Part shown: one piece after another, positions 21,741 to 34,103 of the stretch | Numbering within the stretch: position 1 is the stretch's first letter | Layout: each line of letters opens with the position of its first letter | Assembly: GCF_949987535.1 (NCBI RefSeq) | Contig: NC_080078.1 | Location: 29,532,942 to 29,596,941 of the forward strand | Direction: 5' to 3' | Length of the DNA: 64,000 nucleotides | DNA from: Balaenoptera acutorostrata | Taxonomy: Eukaryota; Chordata; Mammalia; Artiodactyla; Balaenopteridae | Notes under the pieces: model-generated | The model's database searches: none | What the model was told of the DNA's origin: nothing | What the model saw: the letters and a program-made list of their open reading frames with translations, nothing else | Position numbers and translations under genes: made by a program

Positions 21741-24700
21741 GAAAGTCTCGACTCGCTCTGGTGGCAGCTATCTCAAAGTTGAGATTTCCAGAATCCTCAC
21801 CCGGTGATTCAGAAACAAAACCAAACAACAAACAAAAAAGCCCGACGAATTTCCGGACGCCGGTCCCAGAAATTCGACTTCTAGGGGCCACGGCATCTGC
21901 GTTTTTCCCCTGACCCCGGGGGTTCCCCGCAGGATTCAGGACGGCTCTCAGCCGGTGACTGTGTGGACACCCGAGGGCCTAGGGAGCCCCCAGCAGATGA
22001 AAATCCGGGACACAGAGCAGGGGGAGCCTGGGCCCTGGCTAGACGCCCCCTTCATGGGGGGTAAGGTGGGCACCCTGTGAGTGCAGGGCTGGGCCGGGAC
22101 CCCATCCACTGCTGGTGCTGGATGGATGCCAGTGGCACATGCCAGCGAGGTGGACATCGCCCCTCCCTACCAAGATAGGCAGGTCGCCCCCTCCCCTCTG
22201 CTGTACAGGCCCCTGTGGATCTGGGCAGTGGGGTCATTGTTGTGCCAGAAGCTCTTGGTCAGGGTCAGGGAGAGGAGGTGATGGGAAATGGGTGTATTCT
22301 GGAAGGGGTGTGCATTCCAGTGATCGGGCCAGCTGGTCTTTGAATAGTTTTCTGGTGGCTTTTGTGCTTCCGATAAGTGGGGCTGATGTCATTGCCTGTT
22401 GGACTGAGCTTTGGTGGCTGGGAAATCCAGTTTCTGGAAGCCACAGGACCTTCCCATCTTAGCCCATCAGGGTAGACTCTCCCACCCATCTTCCCAAGGG
22501 GAATAAATCCTTGGCCTGGTGAGCTGGCCCTGGTTCAGGCGCTGTCTGGAACGCAGGTTGGCCCTGCAGTTCCTCTGGGGTCCTTTTAAGGAAAGACATG
22601 GTTTGCATTAGTGTGTGCTTGACTGCCTCCCTTACCTTCCTACTCCCACCCCAAGACGTCTCTGGGTGACTCTTTTAAAATGGGACTAACCTGGGTGCCG
22701 TGTAGTGGGATGAGCTGGTATCTGGGACTCCACCAGCATGTTTGCTTTTATCACAATTGGCTCGGAGTCCAGAGAGCAGGTGACTTGCTCTACCTGGCAT
22801 AGAATAACACCCATGCTGCACTTGGCTTACTTCTCAGCCAGTCCTTGCTCTGGAATTTAAATGTGCACCAGACTCTCTAAGAAACATTTATTGTAGATCT
22901 ACGATGGGAGAGGCCCATCTTCCCTCTTTCCTGTTACTTTAAGGCACGAATAATACATGCTTTTATTGAAATTTGTAAAAGTATCCTTGTTGTAATGTTT
23001 TCGTGGATTAAGTGACTCGGTGATTGATCTGAGATGGAGAATCAATTTCTGAAGTCTCTAAAATACTAGATTGAAGTCATTTCGCTGTCTCTGGCGAGTA
23101 AACTTCCCTTTGTTCCTGTGGTCACTTTTACGGGATAGCTGTGGGGAAATAAAGTGCTACCCTTGCCTCTTAAAGGACACAGAAGAAATGGCTCCCGGTC
23201 CTGAGGGGTTTATGCTGTGGGTGGAAAATGGAAACACACACAGGTGAAAAGCCAGTGCTCAGCAATGCCCTTGTGACTCTGGAAGGATTGAAAGGAATGG
23301 AAAGGAGGGAGCTGTGAGCTGGGGGCCAGGTTAGTCAGGGAAAGTTTCATAGAAAAGCAGAGGCCTGAGTACATGTAGCAGAAGGTACATGTGGACTAGA
23401 TGGGCAGCATTCCAAATGAGCAGAAGGGGCTCAGCAAATCTTCGGAGGAGGCACAGACTAGCCCATAGTTGAGGACAGTAAAAGGGGAACCACTGAGAGC
23501 AAGGGAACTGGACAGCCTAAGTTCATTTTCAAGGAGATAAGGCATGCTTTGTTGCCATTACCCACAACCAGAGGTGCTATGGTGCCACTCTGAGAATGGG
23601 AGTATGCCATCAGGGACTTAAAATTCTCCCACCGAAGATGAATCAACCCCAGCTACAGTGACAGTGGAAAAAGCGAGATCTGACACGAAGTCCTAGAGTC
23701 TTGGCACCGTGACTTGTCCTTATTTGTGCTTTTACTGCAACAAAAATAGCTCAGTGGGCGAGGTGGTCCATCTCATCATGCAAATAAGGCCTCCTTAACT
23801 CTGCGTACTTCAGTACTGACGTGTCTATGGTGTCTTTGGTGCCCATTTGGCCCCCCCATGGCCTGTTCTGAACTTGACTGGTGTTTACTTATCTTAACAT
23901 TGTTATTTGAGTTCTAAGTGGTACTTTCCCGGGTTCTCACAATTTCATCTTATTGTCTGCACTCTGGGCAGTCAGGATTACACTTTGGTAGGGAATGAAG
24001 TTGTCCCTTAGCCGCAGGTTATTTCAGTAGAAGAACTGTGTGTAGTTTCATAGGGTTTAAGGCCTGGACAGAAGAAAGGAAATATCAAGGGTGTCTGTGT
24101 GGTGATTCCCTGTTCACCTAGTAGGTAGGAAGTTATTTCACCAAGATCGGAAAAGCCAGAGGCACTTTCTTCTTTGTGGGTGAAGAAGGTAACTTCAGGG
24201 AAAATGATGATGGAGAATTGAAGCTTACTTAGCTCATGGAGTTTTAGAATTGACAGCGTTCCTGGGGTAAATTTAAGAGCTTCGCATTGACTTGCCCTAA
24301 CCTTGACTCCAGGGAGGTTATTCATAAAGGCTGCATTGATAGTTTTTAAAGTTATGTAAAAAATAACAATATTACAGAAAGCGTGAAAGATAAAGAAGAT
24401 TATCAGGTATAATCTCACCCTGTGAACGAAACAACTAGCATCAGTTTTCCTTATTTGGCAGTTTTATCTTTTGTCATGGTGCCTGCTTTTTTATGAAATT
24501 GTAATCAGGGTACATATCATTTTGTCTCCTGATGTAGTCCCATTAATATTCTCATTGTGCTGTTTCATCAAAAACTATCATTCATGTGGAAACTGGGGAT
24601 GTGGTTTCACCAGGAATCCAGGGGGAAATTGCCCTCTCTGATTCTGGGGGAACAGCCCAGCTCCCCAGTGGAAGGATTTTCCATTCTACAAATCACTGTA

Positions 24701-25740
24701 ATTTGTAGTTATGCCATCTTTGAACCTGGCTCTCAGATTGTGGTCACTTTATCTTTGACTTGTGAAACAGACTGAATTTAGAAGATGTCATTTGAAAACA
24801 TGTCTCTGAAATCTTTCCCTGTGAGCTTTGGTATTTTTGAACTGAGGGAGACCGAATCTGAATTTGTTTTGGGGTCCATTAGCCTAAGAACCTTAGTGTA
24901 ATTTCTCACTTCCTTTCCCAAAGAGAGTTGGAGATCCCAATTTCCCCTTTTGTCTAAATCCTTCCTCCTTACTGACTGAGCGTTTAAGAAGCACCATTTG
25001 CCTGGGACGTTTTCTGGTGCCATTAACGGGTTAAATTACATTACAGCAAACACAGCGTCGCAGAATCTTTGTGTTTTAAAGATTGCTAGCCAGTGGCCTT
25101 TAGTTTAAGAATTTTGAACAATATTTGATTGGCTAAATGTAGAAGTCAGATAGTTCGTTAGGGTTTTTGAAATCAGGTTTCACTTGTGCTCACATTATTG
25201 TAAAGAACATTTTTCTCTAGAGACTGTGAAAGACCAGCTCTCTTTGACCTCCTCCGCTGGTTCTCCACCTTGTGTACAAACTAGACTGTTTTCTTAGGGG
25301 ACCTGACAATTTGCATGTGTGTGTGTGTCCTTCTTTTGCTGAAGGAAAGCCTTTTTTTCCTGGGGTCATTTCTGTGATGCACGTATACTCAGAGCAAGAT
25401 TCTTTTCTGGGGCCGGACGGTGGGGGCAGAGAGTGGAATTGAATAGTCTTCCTCTTTTTCTTCCTGAAAGAACTGATCTTAGAGGATTAAGTTGGTGGTG
25501 AAAAAGCTGCTTTATCTTCTCTCTGAAGGCTTTGCCCTTTTGTATGTTGATCTGATACCTAAATCTAGAAAACAGGAGGATATATTTTTAGAAGAGTTTA
25601 TCACCTACCTGTGGTTAAAACCACTTTGTGAGAGTTTTAAAATCTATCTTAAGGGAGGGGGTACAGATCTGTGGCCGGCAATCAGTGTGCATTCAGCTGG
25701 GAGGTTTGGAGATTCATTAAACTCTAAGGCCCATTTGCTT
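21741..25740. other. 5' part of LITAF intron 1, mostly unique sequence
   Basis: About 4 kb with very few recognisable repeats, unlike the rest of the window. A decayed L1-like piece may lie at 24330-24560. This is the most likely place for intronic control elements, but I could not name any site here with confidence. Confidence 0.5.
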
Positions 25741-25747
25741 AAATATG

Positions 25748-25800
25748 GTGATATCTATCTATCTACCTACCTACCTAAGTATCCATCCACTCATCCTCAG
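25748..25800. repeat. (ATCT)n/(ACCT)n microsatellite
   Basis: atctatctatctacctacct followed by aagtatccatccactcatcc; imperfect. Confidence 0.85.
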
Positions 25801-25984
25801 TGAGAAATAATAGAAACCCTGATCATCACCCCCGCCTCCACTTAACCTTTCCCATTTAACCAAAATACACTTGAGAAAAAAAAAAAACTTAAAAAAGTAA
25901 ACCTTAAAATTTTTTTTGTTTTTGTTTTTAAAAACTGAACTTGAATGCTTTTGAGTGAAGCCTGCCTGCTCCAGTTCATCTTAT

Positions 25985-26540
25985 AGTTTAATTTTAGATT
26001 TGCAGGAAAGTAGCAGTTAGTGCAGGAGTTCTCATCTACCCCTCACCCAGTCGTCCCGTCTACCCCCCCCGCCCCCCCCACAACATCTTACATCATCACC
26101 GCAGGACATTTGTCAAACTAGGAAACTGACATTGGTACCTCACTGTTAATCACATTCCAGACATTATTTGGAGTTCACCAGTGTTTCTGCCAATGTCCCT
26201 TTTCTGTTCTAAGATCCCACCCAAGGTACCATACTGCATTTAATCACCCCATCTCCCAGTCTCCTCCGGTCTACTACGGTTTCTCAGTCTTTCCTTTCCT
26301 TGTTTTTCATGACTTTCTGGAGAGTACCGGGCAGAGATTTTATAGAATTACCCTCACATTGGGTTTGTCTGATGTTTTTCTCATGATTGCACTGGGGTTA
26401 TGGGTTTGGGGGAAGAAGGCCACAGAGATGAAGGGCTCCTTGCATCACATCACATCAGGGGGTACGTGATACCCACGTGACATTGCTAATGATGTTAACC
26501 TTTGTCTCTAGGTTAAGGTGGTGTTCGCCAGGTTTCTCCA
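25985..26540 (-). mobile_element. Old L1 region, antisense
   Basis: Contains agatttgcaggaaagtagca, catcttacatcatcaccgca, ggaaactgacattggtacc, tgtcaaactag and ccaggtttctcc. A C-only run (cccccccc) is at 26064-26080. Same order as the copy at 30850-31370. Confidence 0.7.
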
Positions 26541-26799
26541 TTGTAGATAGTTACTCTTCTTCTCTTTTCCTAGACTATTCATTAAAAGCAAGGTACTAAA
26601 TCCAGTCCACACCTAGGAGAGGGAGGGGCTAGATTAAGCTCTACCTCCTGGAGTGAGGGGGCTTCTACACGTATCATTTGCAATTCTTCTGTAAGGAAGA
26701 TTTGTCTTCTTTATTTAGGAAATACTTCTCTAGTTATAAGATAAGTAAGTACTCGGGATGTAAATGTATAATAAAGGTAATTAATATGGCTGTACATTA

Positions 26800-27020
26800 T
26801 AAATGAAACTTATTAAGAAAGTAAATCCTAAGAGTTCTCATCACAAGGCACAGAATTTTTTTCCTATTTCTTTAGTGTTGAATCTTTATGAGAGGATGGC
26901 TGTTCACTGAACTATTGTGGTCAGCATTTCGTGATGTATGTAAGGCAAATCATTATGTTGTACACCTTAAACTTACACAGTGCTGTATGTCAGTTATATC
27001 TCAAACTGGAAAAGAAAACT
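26800..27020 (+). mobile_element. Older L1 3'UTR fragment, sense
   Basis: Contains aagagttctcatcacaagg, atcattatgttgtacacctt and cagttatatctcaa; matches the copy at 11690-12350. Confidence 0.7.
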
Positions 27021-28240
27021 ACCCCCCAAAAATACACTCTTTCAAAGAACGTGCACTATAGATTCCCCCATCGTATGTGGGATATATATATGCCATATGT
27101 GCACATGAAATCTCAGCTCTGCCAGGAGGTTGTCTGTGCATTGCTTTCTCTAAAGCTCTGGGGGATCCAGAGAAACATGGAAGATAGCCCTTCCCTGGAG
27201 GGGTGTAATGCAGTCGAGTTAGGGAAACAGAATCTAATTTGCAGACAGGAAGCAATTAGAACACAGGGGGAAGGCTTCTGTCATCCAGGGCTGGGTTGTA
27301 CAGGATAGGCAAGGGGAAGCAGGGCATGCCTTAAAAGACTGCAGTAGCTAACGTTTACCACCCTGTTCTCACCTTAAGTCTTGCTAAAGGCAAGACTGTT
27401 CTATAATTTTCAAAGGTATGACAGTTATAAAAGCTACAGTCATCTGGACTATGGCCAGAATTGAGAAAATAAGCAAATAGGAGTCTCCCAAGTAACGCAG
27501 GTATTTATCATCAAGATAAATGCCCAAGCTTGTTTACTTTCCTCATGGGAGGCACCCAAGGAAACTAGTAATTCATACTTTACACAGAGTTCTTACACAC
27601 TGGGTTCTGGTTTTCCAGTTCTCGGAAGCTTTGAAGCAGCAAATGGAGGAGTAGGATGGGGGCTGCCAGCAGCCTGGGGTATCACAGAACCACAAGATGG
27701 TGACACAAGCATTTCCCTCCCTCCCTCCCTCCCTCCCTCCCTCCCTCCCTCCCTTCCAATCTTCCTTCCCTCCCTCTCTCTCTTTCTCTCTTCCTTTCTT
27801 TCTTGACTTTAAGAAGGCAGAGAGAAATAATAGGGGATCACTTTAGAAAATGGTTAAGAGATTTTCAGGGGAGAGATATTGAAAAAGGGGCCTCGATCAG
27901 AATGAAGCAACACCAGAAGTTATGAGACTGGAGTTTTTGTTGTGTTGAGACGTGACCTGGGGAGAGGACCCCTTGGCTATAGGCCTTTGGGCCTTTGATG
28001 TGTGTTTATACTGACGGAGAGTTGTTGGATGGCTTCTGCTGTGGTTGCTTTCTCCTGGCATTCTAGGTTTTGAGGCTTATTTTTAGAATCTGAATTCTCC
28101 CTGGCAGGAGTTGAAAACTTTGGGGGGCTTTTCAAGTCGCTCTTGGGCTGCTGGTTAATGAAACAGAACCTGTGTGGGGGTCCCTCCCCAGAAGGTCCAG
28201 CCTGGTAGCCTGGTCCCCACCTCGCCTGGGCCAGGCTCTT
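27021..28240. other. Intron 1 stretch with a pyrimidine microsatellite
   Basis: No gene or recognised mobile element apart from the (CCCT)n tract at 27714-27805. Confidence 0.5.
27714..27805. repeat. (CCCT)n / (CTTT)n pyrimidine tract
   Basis: About ten ccct units followed by ttcc, ctct and tttc units. Polypurine/polypyrimidine mirror-like DNA. Confidence 0.92.
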
Positions 28241-28357
28241 TGTTTTTTTTTTCTTGGCTGTGCTGTGCGGCATGCGGGTCCCCGACCAGGGATAGGACCT
28301 GCTCCCCTTGCAGTGGAAGCGTGGAGTCTTAACCATTGGACTGCCAGGGAAGTCCCA
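28241..28357 (-). mobile_element. Short CHR-type SINE, antisense
   Basis: Contains cttggctgtgctgtgcggca, ccccgaccagggatagg and ccattggactgccaggg. Perfect target duplication gggccaggctctt at 28228-28240 and 28358-28370. GGGAAGTCCC at 28347-28356. Confidence 0.95.
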
Positions 28358-28971
28358 GGGCCAGGCTCTTGATGGCGAAAGTGCTCCTGTAACCCGACCC
28401 CACCCTCCTGGCCAACCACTGCTCACCCCCCCACAGGACACAGGTGTGCCTGCCTCTGTGTCTTCTGCCATACTGTTCACCCCCCTCCTGTTCTGCCCTC
28501 GCCTATGTCCTTCTCTTGTCTTAGAACCTCCACTTGCCTTAGACCCTCCACTTGCCTTAGAATCTAGGCTCAGTTTCCCCTTTGCGTTTGCTCCCATATC
28601 TCCCCATGTTGGTTAACTTTGCCTCCCTAAATGGGTTCCTTAAGGCCAGTGAGGGAGGGTCCATGCCTCCCCAATCCCACATCCACCATCAGCCTTCAGA
28701 ACCTCCCGCCTGAAAAATGGATCATAGCATAATATGTGAAGAGAAGAATTTTATTTTGGCCAATAGGATGTTGTTAGTACAGATTTGGGGCTGATATAGC
28801 AGAAACGGTGGAGTGCACATCTTTTCACCAAAGAGAAGTAATCAGTAACTTTAATGATGACGTCATTTCACCCGGAGGTGGGAGGACAAGAGAGACCAAC
28901 CTGGGGAGGGCAAATATGGGTTTGCAGAAGAGGCTCTTTTTCCCCATTAAAAAAAAAAAGTTGTTTTGGGA

Positions 28972-29315
28972 CTTCTCTGGTGGCGCAGTGGTTAAGAATC
29001 CACCTGCCAATGCAGGGGACATGGGTTCGAGCCCTGGTCCAGGAAGATCCCACATGCCAGTTGCAGAGCAACTAAGCCTGTGCACCACAACTACTGAGGC
29101 TGTGTTCTAGAGCCCGTGAGCCACAACAGCTGAGCCTGCGTGCCACAACTACTGAAGCCCGTGCACCTAGAGCCTGTGCTCCACAGCAAGAGAAGCCACC
29201 TCCATGAGAAGCGCGCGCACCGCAATGAAGAGTAGCCCCCGCTCGCCACAAAAGAAAGCCCGTGCACAGCAACGAAGACCCAACGCAGCCAAAAATAAAT
29301 AAATAAATAAATAAA
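28972..29315 (+). mobile_element. Long CHR SINE, sense
   Basis: Contains ctctggtggcgcagtggtt, gggttcgagccctggtcc (box B), ccgtgagccacaacagctg, cacaactactgaagcccgtg, cccgctcgccacaaaag, and a (aaat)n tail. It has an extra ccacaactactga module compared with the copy at 58829. No clear target duplication. Confidence 0.92.
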
Positions 29316-29520
29316 ATTTATTAAAGTAAAAGGTTGAATGTATTTTATTTTAAATTTCATTAATTTTTAAACTTATTTTATTATAAATATATCATAATTA
29401 ATATAAATAATTAAATTATAATTAATAGATTATAGAACTGTAAATTTTTAAAGTTATAAATATGTTTAACTTATTAATTTTTTCTTAATTTAATTTTCTG
29501 ATTATGTAATATTGCTATGG
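29316..29520. repeat. AT-rich low-complexity stretch
   Basis: About 200 bp of over 85% A+T with ttaatttttaa-, ataattaat- and taaattataattaa-like short palindromes. No coding potential. Confidence 0.75.
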
Positions 29521-29632
29521 CTCAATATGCAACAGATCCGCTTAGGGCGTACGAGTGAAAAGCATTCATCTGGCCGCGTCCCCCGGTGCACCTCCCCCTC
29601 TGCTTACAGGCAACCACTGTTACCAGTTTCTT

Positions 29633-29736
29633 TGTTTCTTTTTTTTTCTTTTCTTTTTTTTTTTTCTTCTTTTTGGCCACATCATGCAGCCGTGAAAGCG
29701 CGGAGCTCTAACCACTGGACTGCCAGGGAATTCCCA
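29633..29736 (-). mobile_element. Short CHR-type SINE, antisense, truncated
   Basis: Poly-T, ggccacatcatgcagccg, ccactggactgccaggg. The middle part (the gattgaaccc region) is missing. Duplication gttaccagtttctt / gttatcagtttctt. GGGAATTCCC at 29726-29735. Confidence 0.9.
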
Positions 29737-29923
29737 GTTATCAGTTTCTTGTGTATCCATTTGGAGGCATTTTATGCATATTTTACAAAGAAATACATAC
29801 ATCCTTCTTCGTTGTACCCAAATGATGGCCTATGACAATAAACACCATTTGGGCTTTTTTCATGCACTGATAACATCTCGGAGATAACTGCGTTTCTGCC
29901 CATAAACTTCCTCATTCTGTCTT

Positions 29924-30140
29924 TTTTTGTGTGGCTGCGTTGGGTCTTCGCTGCTGCGCGCGGGCTCCCTCTAGTTGCGGTGAGCTGGGGCTACTCTTCG
30001 TTGTGGTGCGCGGGCTCAGTAGTTGTGGCGCACGGGCTTAGTTGCTCCGCGGCGTGTGGGATCTTCCCGGACCAGGACTCAAACCCGTGTCCCCTGCATT
30101 GGCAGGCGGATTCTTAACCACTGCGCCACCAGGGAAGCCC
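29924..30140 (-). mobile_element. CHR SINE, antisense
   Basis: Contains gtggctgcgttgggtcttcg, ctccctctagttgcggtgag, ctcaaacccgtgtcccctgc, ccactgcgccaccaggg. Perfect target duplication cctcattctgtctt at 29910-29923 and 30141-30154. Confidence 0.95.
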
Positions 30141-30554
30141 CCTCATTCTGTCTTGATGGTCGCACCCCATTCCCTTGTGTGGATGCGTCATAACTGGTCT
30201 ACCCAGGCCTCTGCTGATGGACAGTTAGGTGGCTTCTGGCAACATTGCAGTGAGTACCCTTGTGTGCCCATCATTTTGTCGCTGCCCCCACGCATGGGGT
30301 CAGCTCTGATACAGATTCCTAGAGGAGGAATTGCTGGGTTAAAGGACCCATGCATGTTAAATTTTGGTAGATGCTTCTGTTGTGTGAGACTCAGGTTACC
30401 TTCCTGCCGGCTCTGGGAGAGAGGCCTGTTCATCCACACCCAGGCCAGCTCTGTGTACAATCAAACCCTGCTCTTTGCCGGGGTGACAATGGCAAATCTA
30501 ATGATGGGTGAAAAAGATCTTGGTATCAGTTGTGGATTTTTTTAAACACAGACC

Positions 30555-30845
30555 TTTCGTTTTATTTATGTATTTATTTATTTATTTATTTAATTGACGT
30601 ATAATCGATTTACAATGTGTTAGTTTCTGGCGTATGGCAAAGTGATTCTGTTATACATGTATATACATATTCTTTTTCATTATGGTTTATTACAGGATAT
30701 TGAATATAGTTCCCTGTGCTATACAGCAGGTCCTTGTTATTTATCTATTTTGTGTATATTAGTGTGTACCTGCTAATCCCAAACTCCTAATTTATCCCTC
30801 CCCACCTTCCCCCCTTTGGTAACCATAAGTTTGTTATCTCTGTCT
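30555..30845 (-). mobile_element. L1 3' end (artiodactyl type), antisense
   Basis: Contains attgacgtataatcgattt, acaatgtgttagtttctgg, gaatatagttccctgtgct, atacagcaggtccttgtta and ggtaaccataagtttg. Confidence 0.9.
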
Positions 30846-30849
30846 ATCA

Positions 30850-31370
30850 AACCTTTCACTTTAGAATAGTTTTAGATTTACAGAAAAGTTGCAGAGCTGG
30901 TGCAGAAGTGCCCTATGCTCCATCCAGCCTCCCCTACTGTTAGCATCTTACATCATCAGGGTGTATTCGCCACAACTAAGAAACTGACATTGGTAACTTC
31001 CTGTTAACCAAGCTCCAGACTTTTTGAGTGTCACCAGTTTTTCCTCTGGATTCCATTCCAGGGTCCAATCCAGGATCCTACCTTTTGTTCGGTTGTCACC
31101 TGTCATTCTCCTTTGGTCTGTGACAGTTTCTCAAACTTTCCTTTTTCCATGACCTTGGCTGTTTTGAGTTCTGGCCTGGTCCCCTGTAGAAAGTTGCCCA
31201 ATTTGGGTTTGTCTGGGGTTTTCTTGTGATGAGCCTGGGGTCAGGGGTTTCGGGGAGCAAGGCCACCAAGCCAGAGTTCCCTTTTCACTCCGTCAGATCA
31301 GCAGGTGTGTGATGTCCACATGACTTCTCACTGATGATATTAAGCTTGACCATCTGTCTCTGAGTCGCTT
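30850..31370 (-). mobile_element. Old L1 region, antisense
   Basis: Contains ttagatttacagaaaagttg, catcttacatcatcagggtg, aagaaactgacattggtaac, gggtttgtctggggttttc. Decayed. Confidence 0.7.
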
Positions 31371-32159
31371 TAACTGTATCTCCCTGCTTTGGAGAGAGAT
31401 AAGCATCTTTCTGTATGTGAAGACTGGGTTGGCTGGGGTGGGGGTGGGGTGGGGGGGAGCTGTCCAGGGGTGGGTCGTGGTCAGCATGATGGGTGTGGGG
31501 TTGAGGAGTTCGGGGGACCGTGGGAATTGCGTGCAGACCCCCGAGTCCCCAGGGACCTGCTGTGGACGGGCTGACGGAGAGGCACAGCCCCTGAAGGTAG
31601 AGGTGCAGGGCCAGGCCAATGAGGCAGTCCTTGCAGAGGAGATGCCAGCAGCCTTGGGAGAAGAGGACAGGAAACGGGAAGTGGGCTTGGAGGGGTCATG
31701 GCCAAGGGAGGAAGGAGGCTGGTGGTCAGGGGTGAATCCGTGGACATGGAAGAGAAGCAGGGAGCCAGAGGGGCTGAGGACCCAGGCTGAGGGAAGACAG
31801 GGGTTTTGTTTTTTACCTTTTAATAAGGAAAGATTTGAACCAACCTAGAGATCAGGAGAGAAGCCAGCTGAGAGGGCAGGGTTGGTAGGAGGGGTCATTG
31901 TTGGAGCAAAGTCCCCCGGACGTGGCGTGGCGTGGCGTGGCGGGGTGGCCACACTTGTGGGCTTTAAGGGGAGTTTGAACCAGAGAAGGGCTCCTTCAGT
32001 ACCGAGGGCGGGCGGACAGATGCCTGGGAGCTGGGGTGGGAGGTTGAGGGGCTCAGGTCTCTGATGGGGGGCACCTACCGTGGGAGGGAGAGAGCCCCCT
32101 TGGGAGTCTGCAGGGCCAGAGGGGGATTGGGCAACCTAGCTAGGAGGGGGCAGGTTTGT
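31371..32159. other. Intron 1 G-rich stretch, no gene
   Basis: Purine- and G-rich sequence with ggggtggggtggggggg near 31437-31458, open on both strands by composition. No recognised exon or mobile element. Confidence 0.5.
31920..31945. repeat. (GTGGC)n pentamer array
   Basis: Four consecutive cgtgg/gtggc units (acgtggcgtggcgtggcgtg) followed by gcggggtgg; CpG-containing. Confidence 0.9.
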
Positions 32160-32575
32160 TTGCTCTGGCTGCTGTAACAAATTACAAGCCTAGTAGCGGA
32201 AATAACACGTTTATTATCCTACAGTCTGGAGCTCAGAAGTCCAAAGTGGGTGTCACTGGGTGACACTCAAGGTGCTGCATTCCTCCTCGAGGCTCTAGGC
32301 CGGAATCCATCTAGCAGCCGCCTGCATGTCTTGGCTCATGGCTCCGTGGGCCAATTTCAAAGCCAATGGGCCTCTTCTCTCTTTCAGGCCCTCCTGCTTC
32401 CCTATTCTAAGGACCCCTGTGGTTGCCTCAGGCCCACCTGGATCTCTCCTCATCTCAAGGGCCTTAACTTCATCACAGCTGCAGAGTCTCTTTAGCCACT
32501 TAAGGCATGTTCTGGGGATTAGGATGTGGACAGCTTTAAGGGGCATTATTCTGTCTATGCACTGCAGGTGGGGGT
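32160..32575 (-). mobile_element. MLT1-type (ERVL-MaLR) LTR, antisense
   Basis: Reversed LTR: gctctggctgctgtaacaa, aataacacgtttattatcc, ctggagctcagaagtccaaa, atctctcctcatctcaag, aaggggcattattctgtc. Confidence 0.75.
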
Positions 32576-32799
32576 GGGAGGGTCAGACTGTAGGGGGTTT
32601 GGACAAACAAGTAAAGGGGTGAAGGTAGAGGCCTCAGAACAGGGGCATGTGGTGTGATGAGGTCTGTGCTTGGGTCCTCCTGCCTCCTGGCAGTGAGACC
32701 TCTGTGTCACTGAGGGCAAGTGACCCCCTCCCCGGATTTTACTCTGCTTCCCTGTAAGTAATTAGAACTAATGCTTTTGTAGTGACCCGCGTGCCTAGT

Positions 32800-32960
32800 G
32801 TTCTGGGCACATCCAACTTGCAACACTGTGAAGGTGTGGGTACGGTTGTTAGCCCATTTTCCAGATGAGGAAACCAAGGCACAGAGAAATGAAGCAACTC
32901 ACCCAAGTTCACACAGCCTAGACGTGGCAGAGTTGGGATTTGAACCAAGGAAGTTTGGTC
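32800..32960 (-). mobile_element. MIR SINE, antisense
   Basis: Contains cattttccagatgaggaaac, caaggcacagagaaatgaag, gttcacacagcc and gagttgggatttgaacc. Confidence 0.85.
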
Positions 32961-34089
32961 CCAGTTACTGCTGTTAAACATTCAACCTACCTTAAAATCC
33001 TATCGTCTTAATTTTCTTTGGACCTTTTTTGTTCCCCTCTCTGTGCCCCATCTGCTCACATTCTTCCATGTCTTCTCTTTTCTCCAAATCACTGTTGGGT
33101 ATTCAGCAGCCCAGGTCGTGGTCCACGTCATTCCTACTGACGCCTGAGAGGTGGGTGGTGCCCACCCATGCTTGTAAATGACAGGCGACACACACACAGG
33201 TGTTTCTGAAGACCCCACATGCGACCGTATCTTGGGTACCAGGCAGAGACATCCCACCTGTAACATTTCTGAGCTCAGTGGCCGTGGCCTTGCTTCTCCA
33301 CCAGGTCGGTTCCTGATCAGAGTCGCCTGTGAAGCCCATGTGTCTTGTACAATTTGCCCAAGGAGAATACTCAGCATCGGGCATTACCTCTCTGGTCTCC
33401 TCCTCCTTTGCTTTTGGACCCTGCCTGCCTGTCGGTCATTTCACCAGAAAGGATTGGGAGTGGGAAGAAAAAAATCACCTGAGACTCCTTAAGCCCCTCA
33501 TCTGCCAAGAGTCCCCCTTCCATCCGTGCTGGTTATAAGTAAGCACGGAGGGTGGAGATGTCGCAAAGGTGTGAACTCCGTACCCCCCCCCCACCTTCCA
33601 CACGTGTCAGCAGCAGTTGCTGATGTTTATGGCATCTTGGGGTAGAAGCTCGTTAGAGCCTCTGAATTTTCTTGACACCCATGAGAAAAGATTGTCATTT
33701 TTGGAGAATGGTTGACATGCCATCCATGTAGAACAAGTGGCTTCAGAGCCATGCCAAGGACCAGGTGATGAACATGGAGTGACAGGTGTTACTGAGTCTG
33801 GGCTGGTGGCAGCAAGGAGCCTGCTCATAAGTTCAGATCTTGGATGGATGGTGCAGCCGCAGGAAGCGCCTCCTTCTCACTCTCTTCTGAAACCCCAACC
33901 AGAACCAGCAGTGGTTGTCGGCAAAATTCAGGGGCGCCTTCTGCAGAGCCCGGGGACGAGCAGCCTCAGAAACTTGCATCAAAGAGTAAAAATGAACCGA
34001 TCTTGAAGTTTAGCGACTGTGGCTTTTTTTGTCTCTGATTTTATCTTGTTTGTGTTTGCTTGCCTCCACACTTCCCTTTTCAAGTTCTT
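32961..34089. other. Intron 1 stretch without gene or recognised repeat
   Basis: About 1.1 kb of mixed composition. Contains a C-run (33582-33593) and short open frames without family resemblance. Nothing I can name. Confidence 0.5.
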
Positions 34090-34103
34090 TCCACCCACAT
34101 CTT

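Larger units (their letters stand above)
29521..30370 (-). mobile_element. Old L1/HAL1-like sequence, antisense, split by two SINEs
   Basis: Contains tacaggcaaccactgttacc, cattttatgcatattttac, tctgctgatggacagttagg, caacattgcagtgagtac and agaggaattgctgggtta-type pieces, continuing across SINEs at 29633 and 29924. Confidence 0.65.

Noticed and set aside
21087..21913. Long open frames (up to about 207 codons) on both strands across the CpG island
   Set aside because: High GC removes stop codons in all frames. Products are Pro/Arg/Ala/Gly-rich with no family resemblance, and the region is the LITAF promoter and exon 1.
31417..31848. 143-codon frame in intron 1
   Set aside because: G/purine-rich composition keeps several frames open. 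No splice-site context, no similarity recognised.
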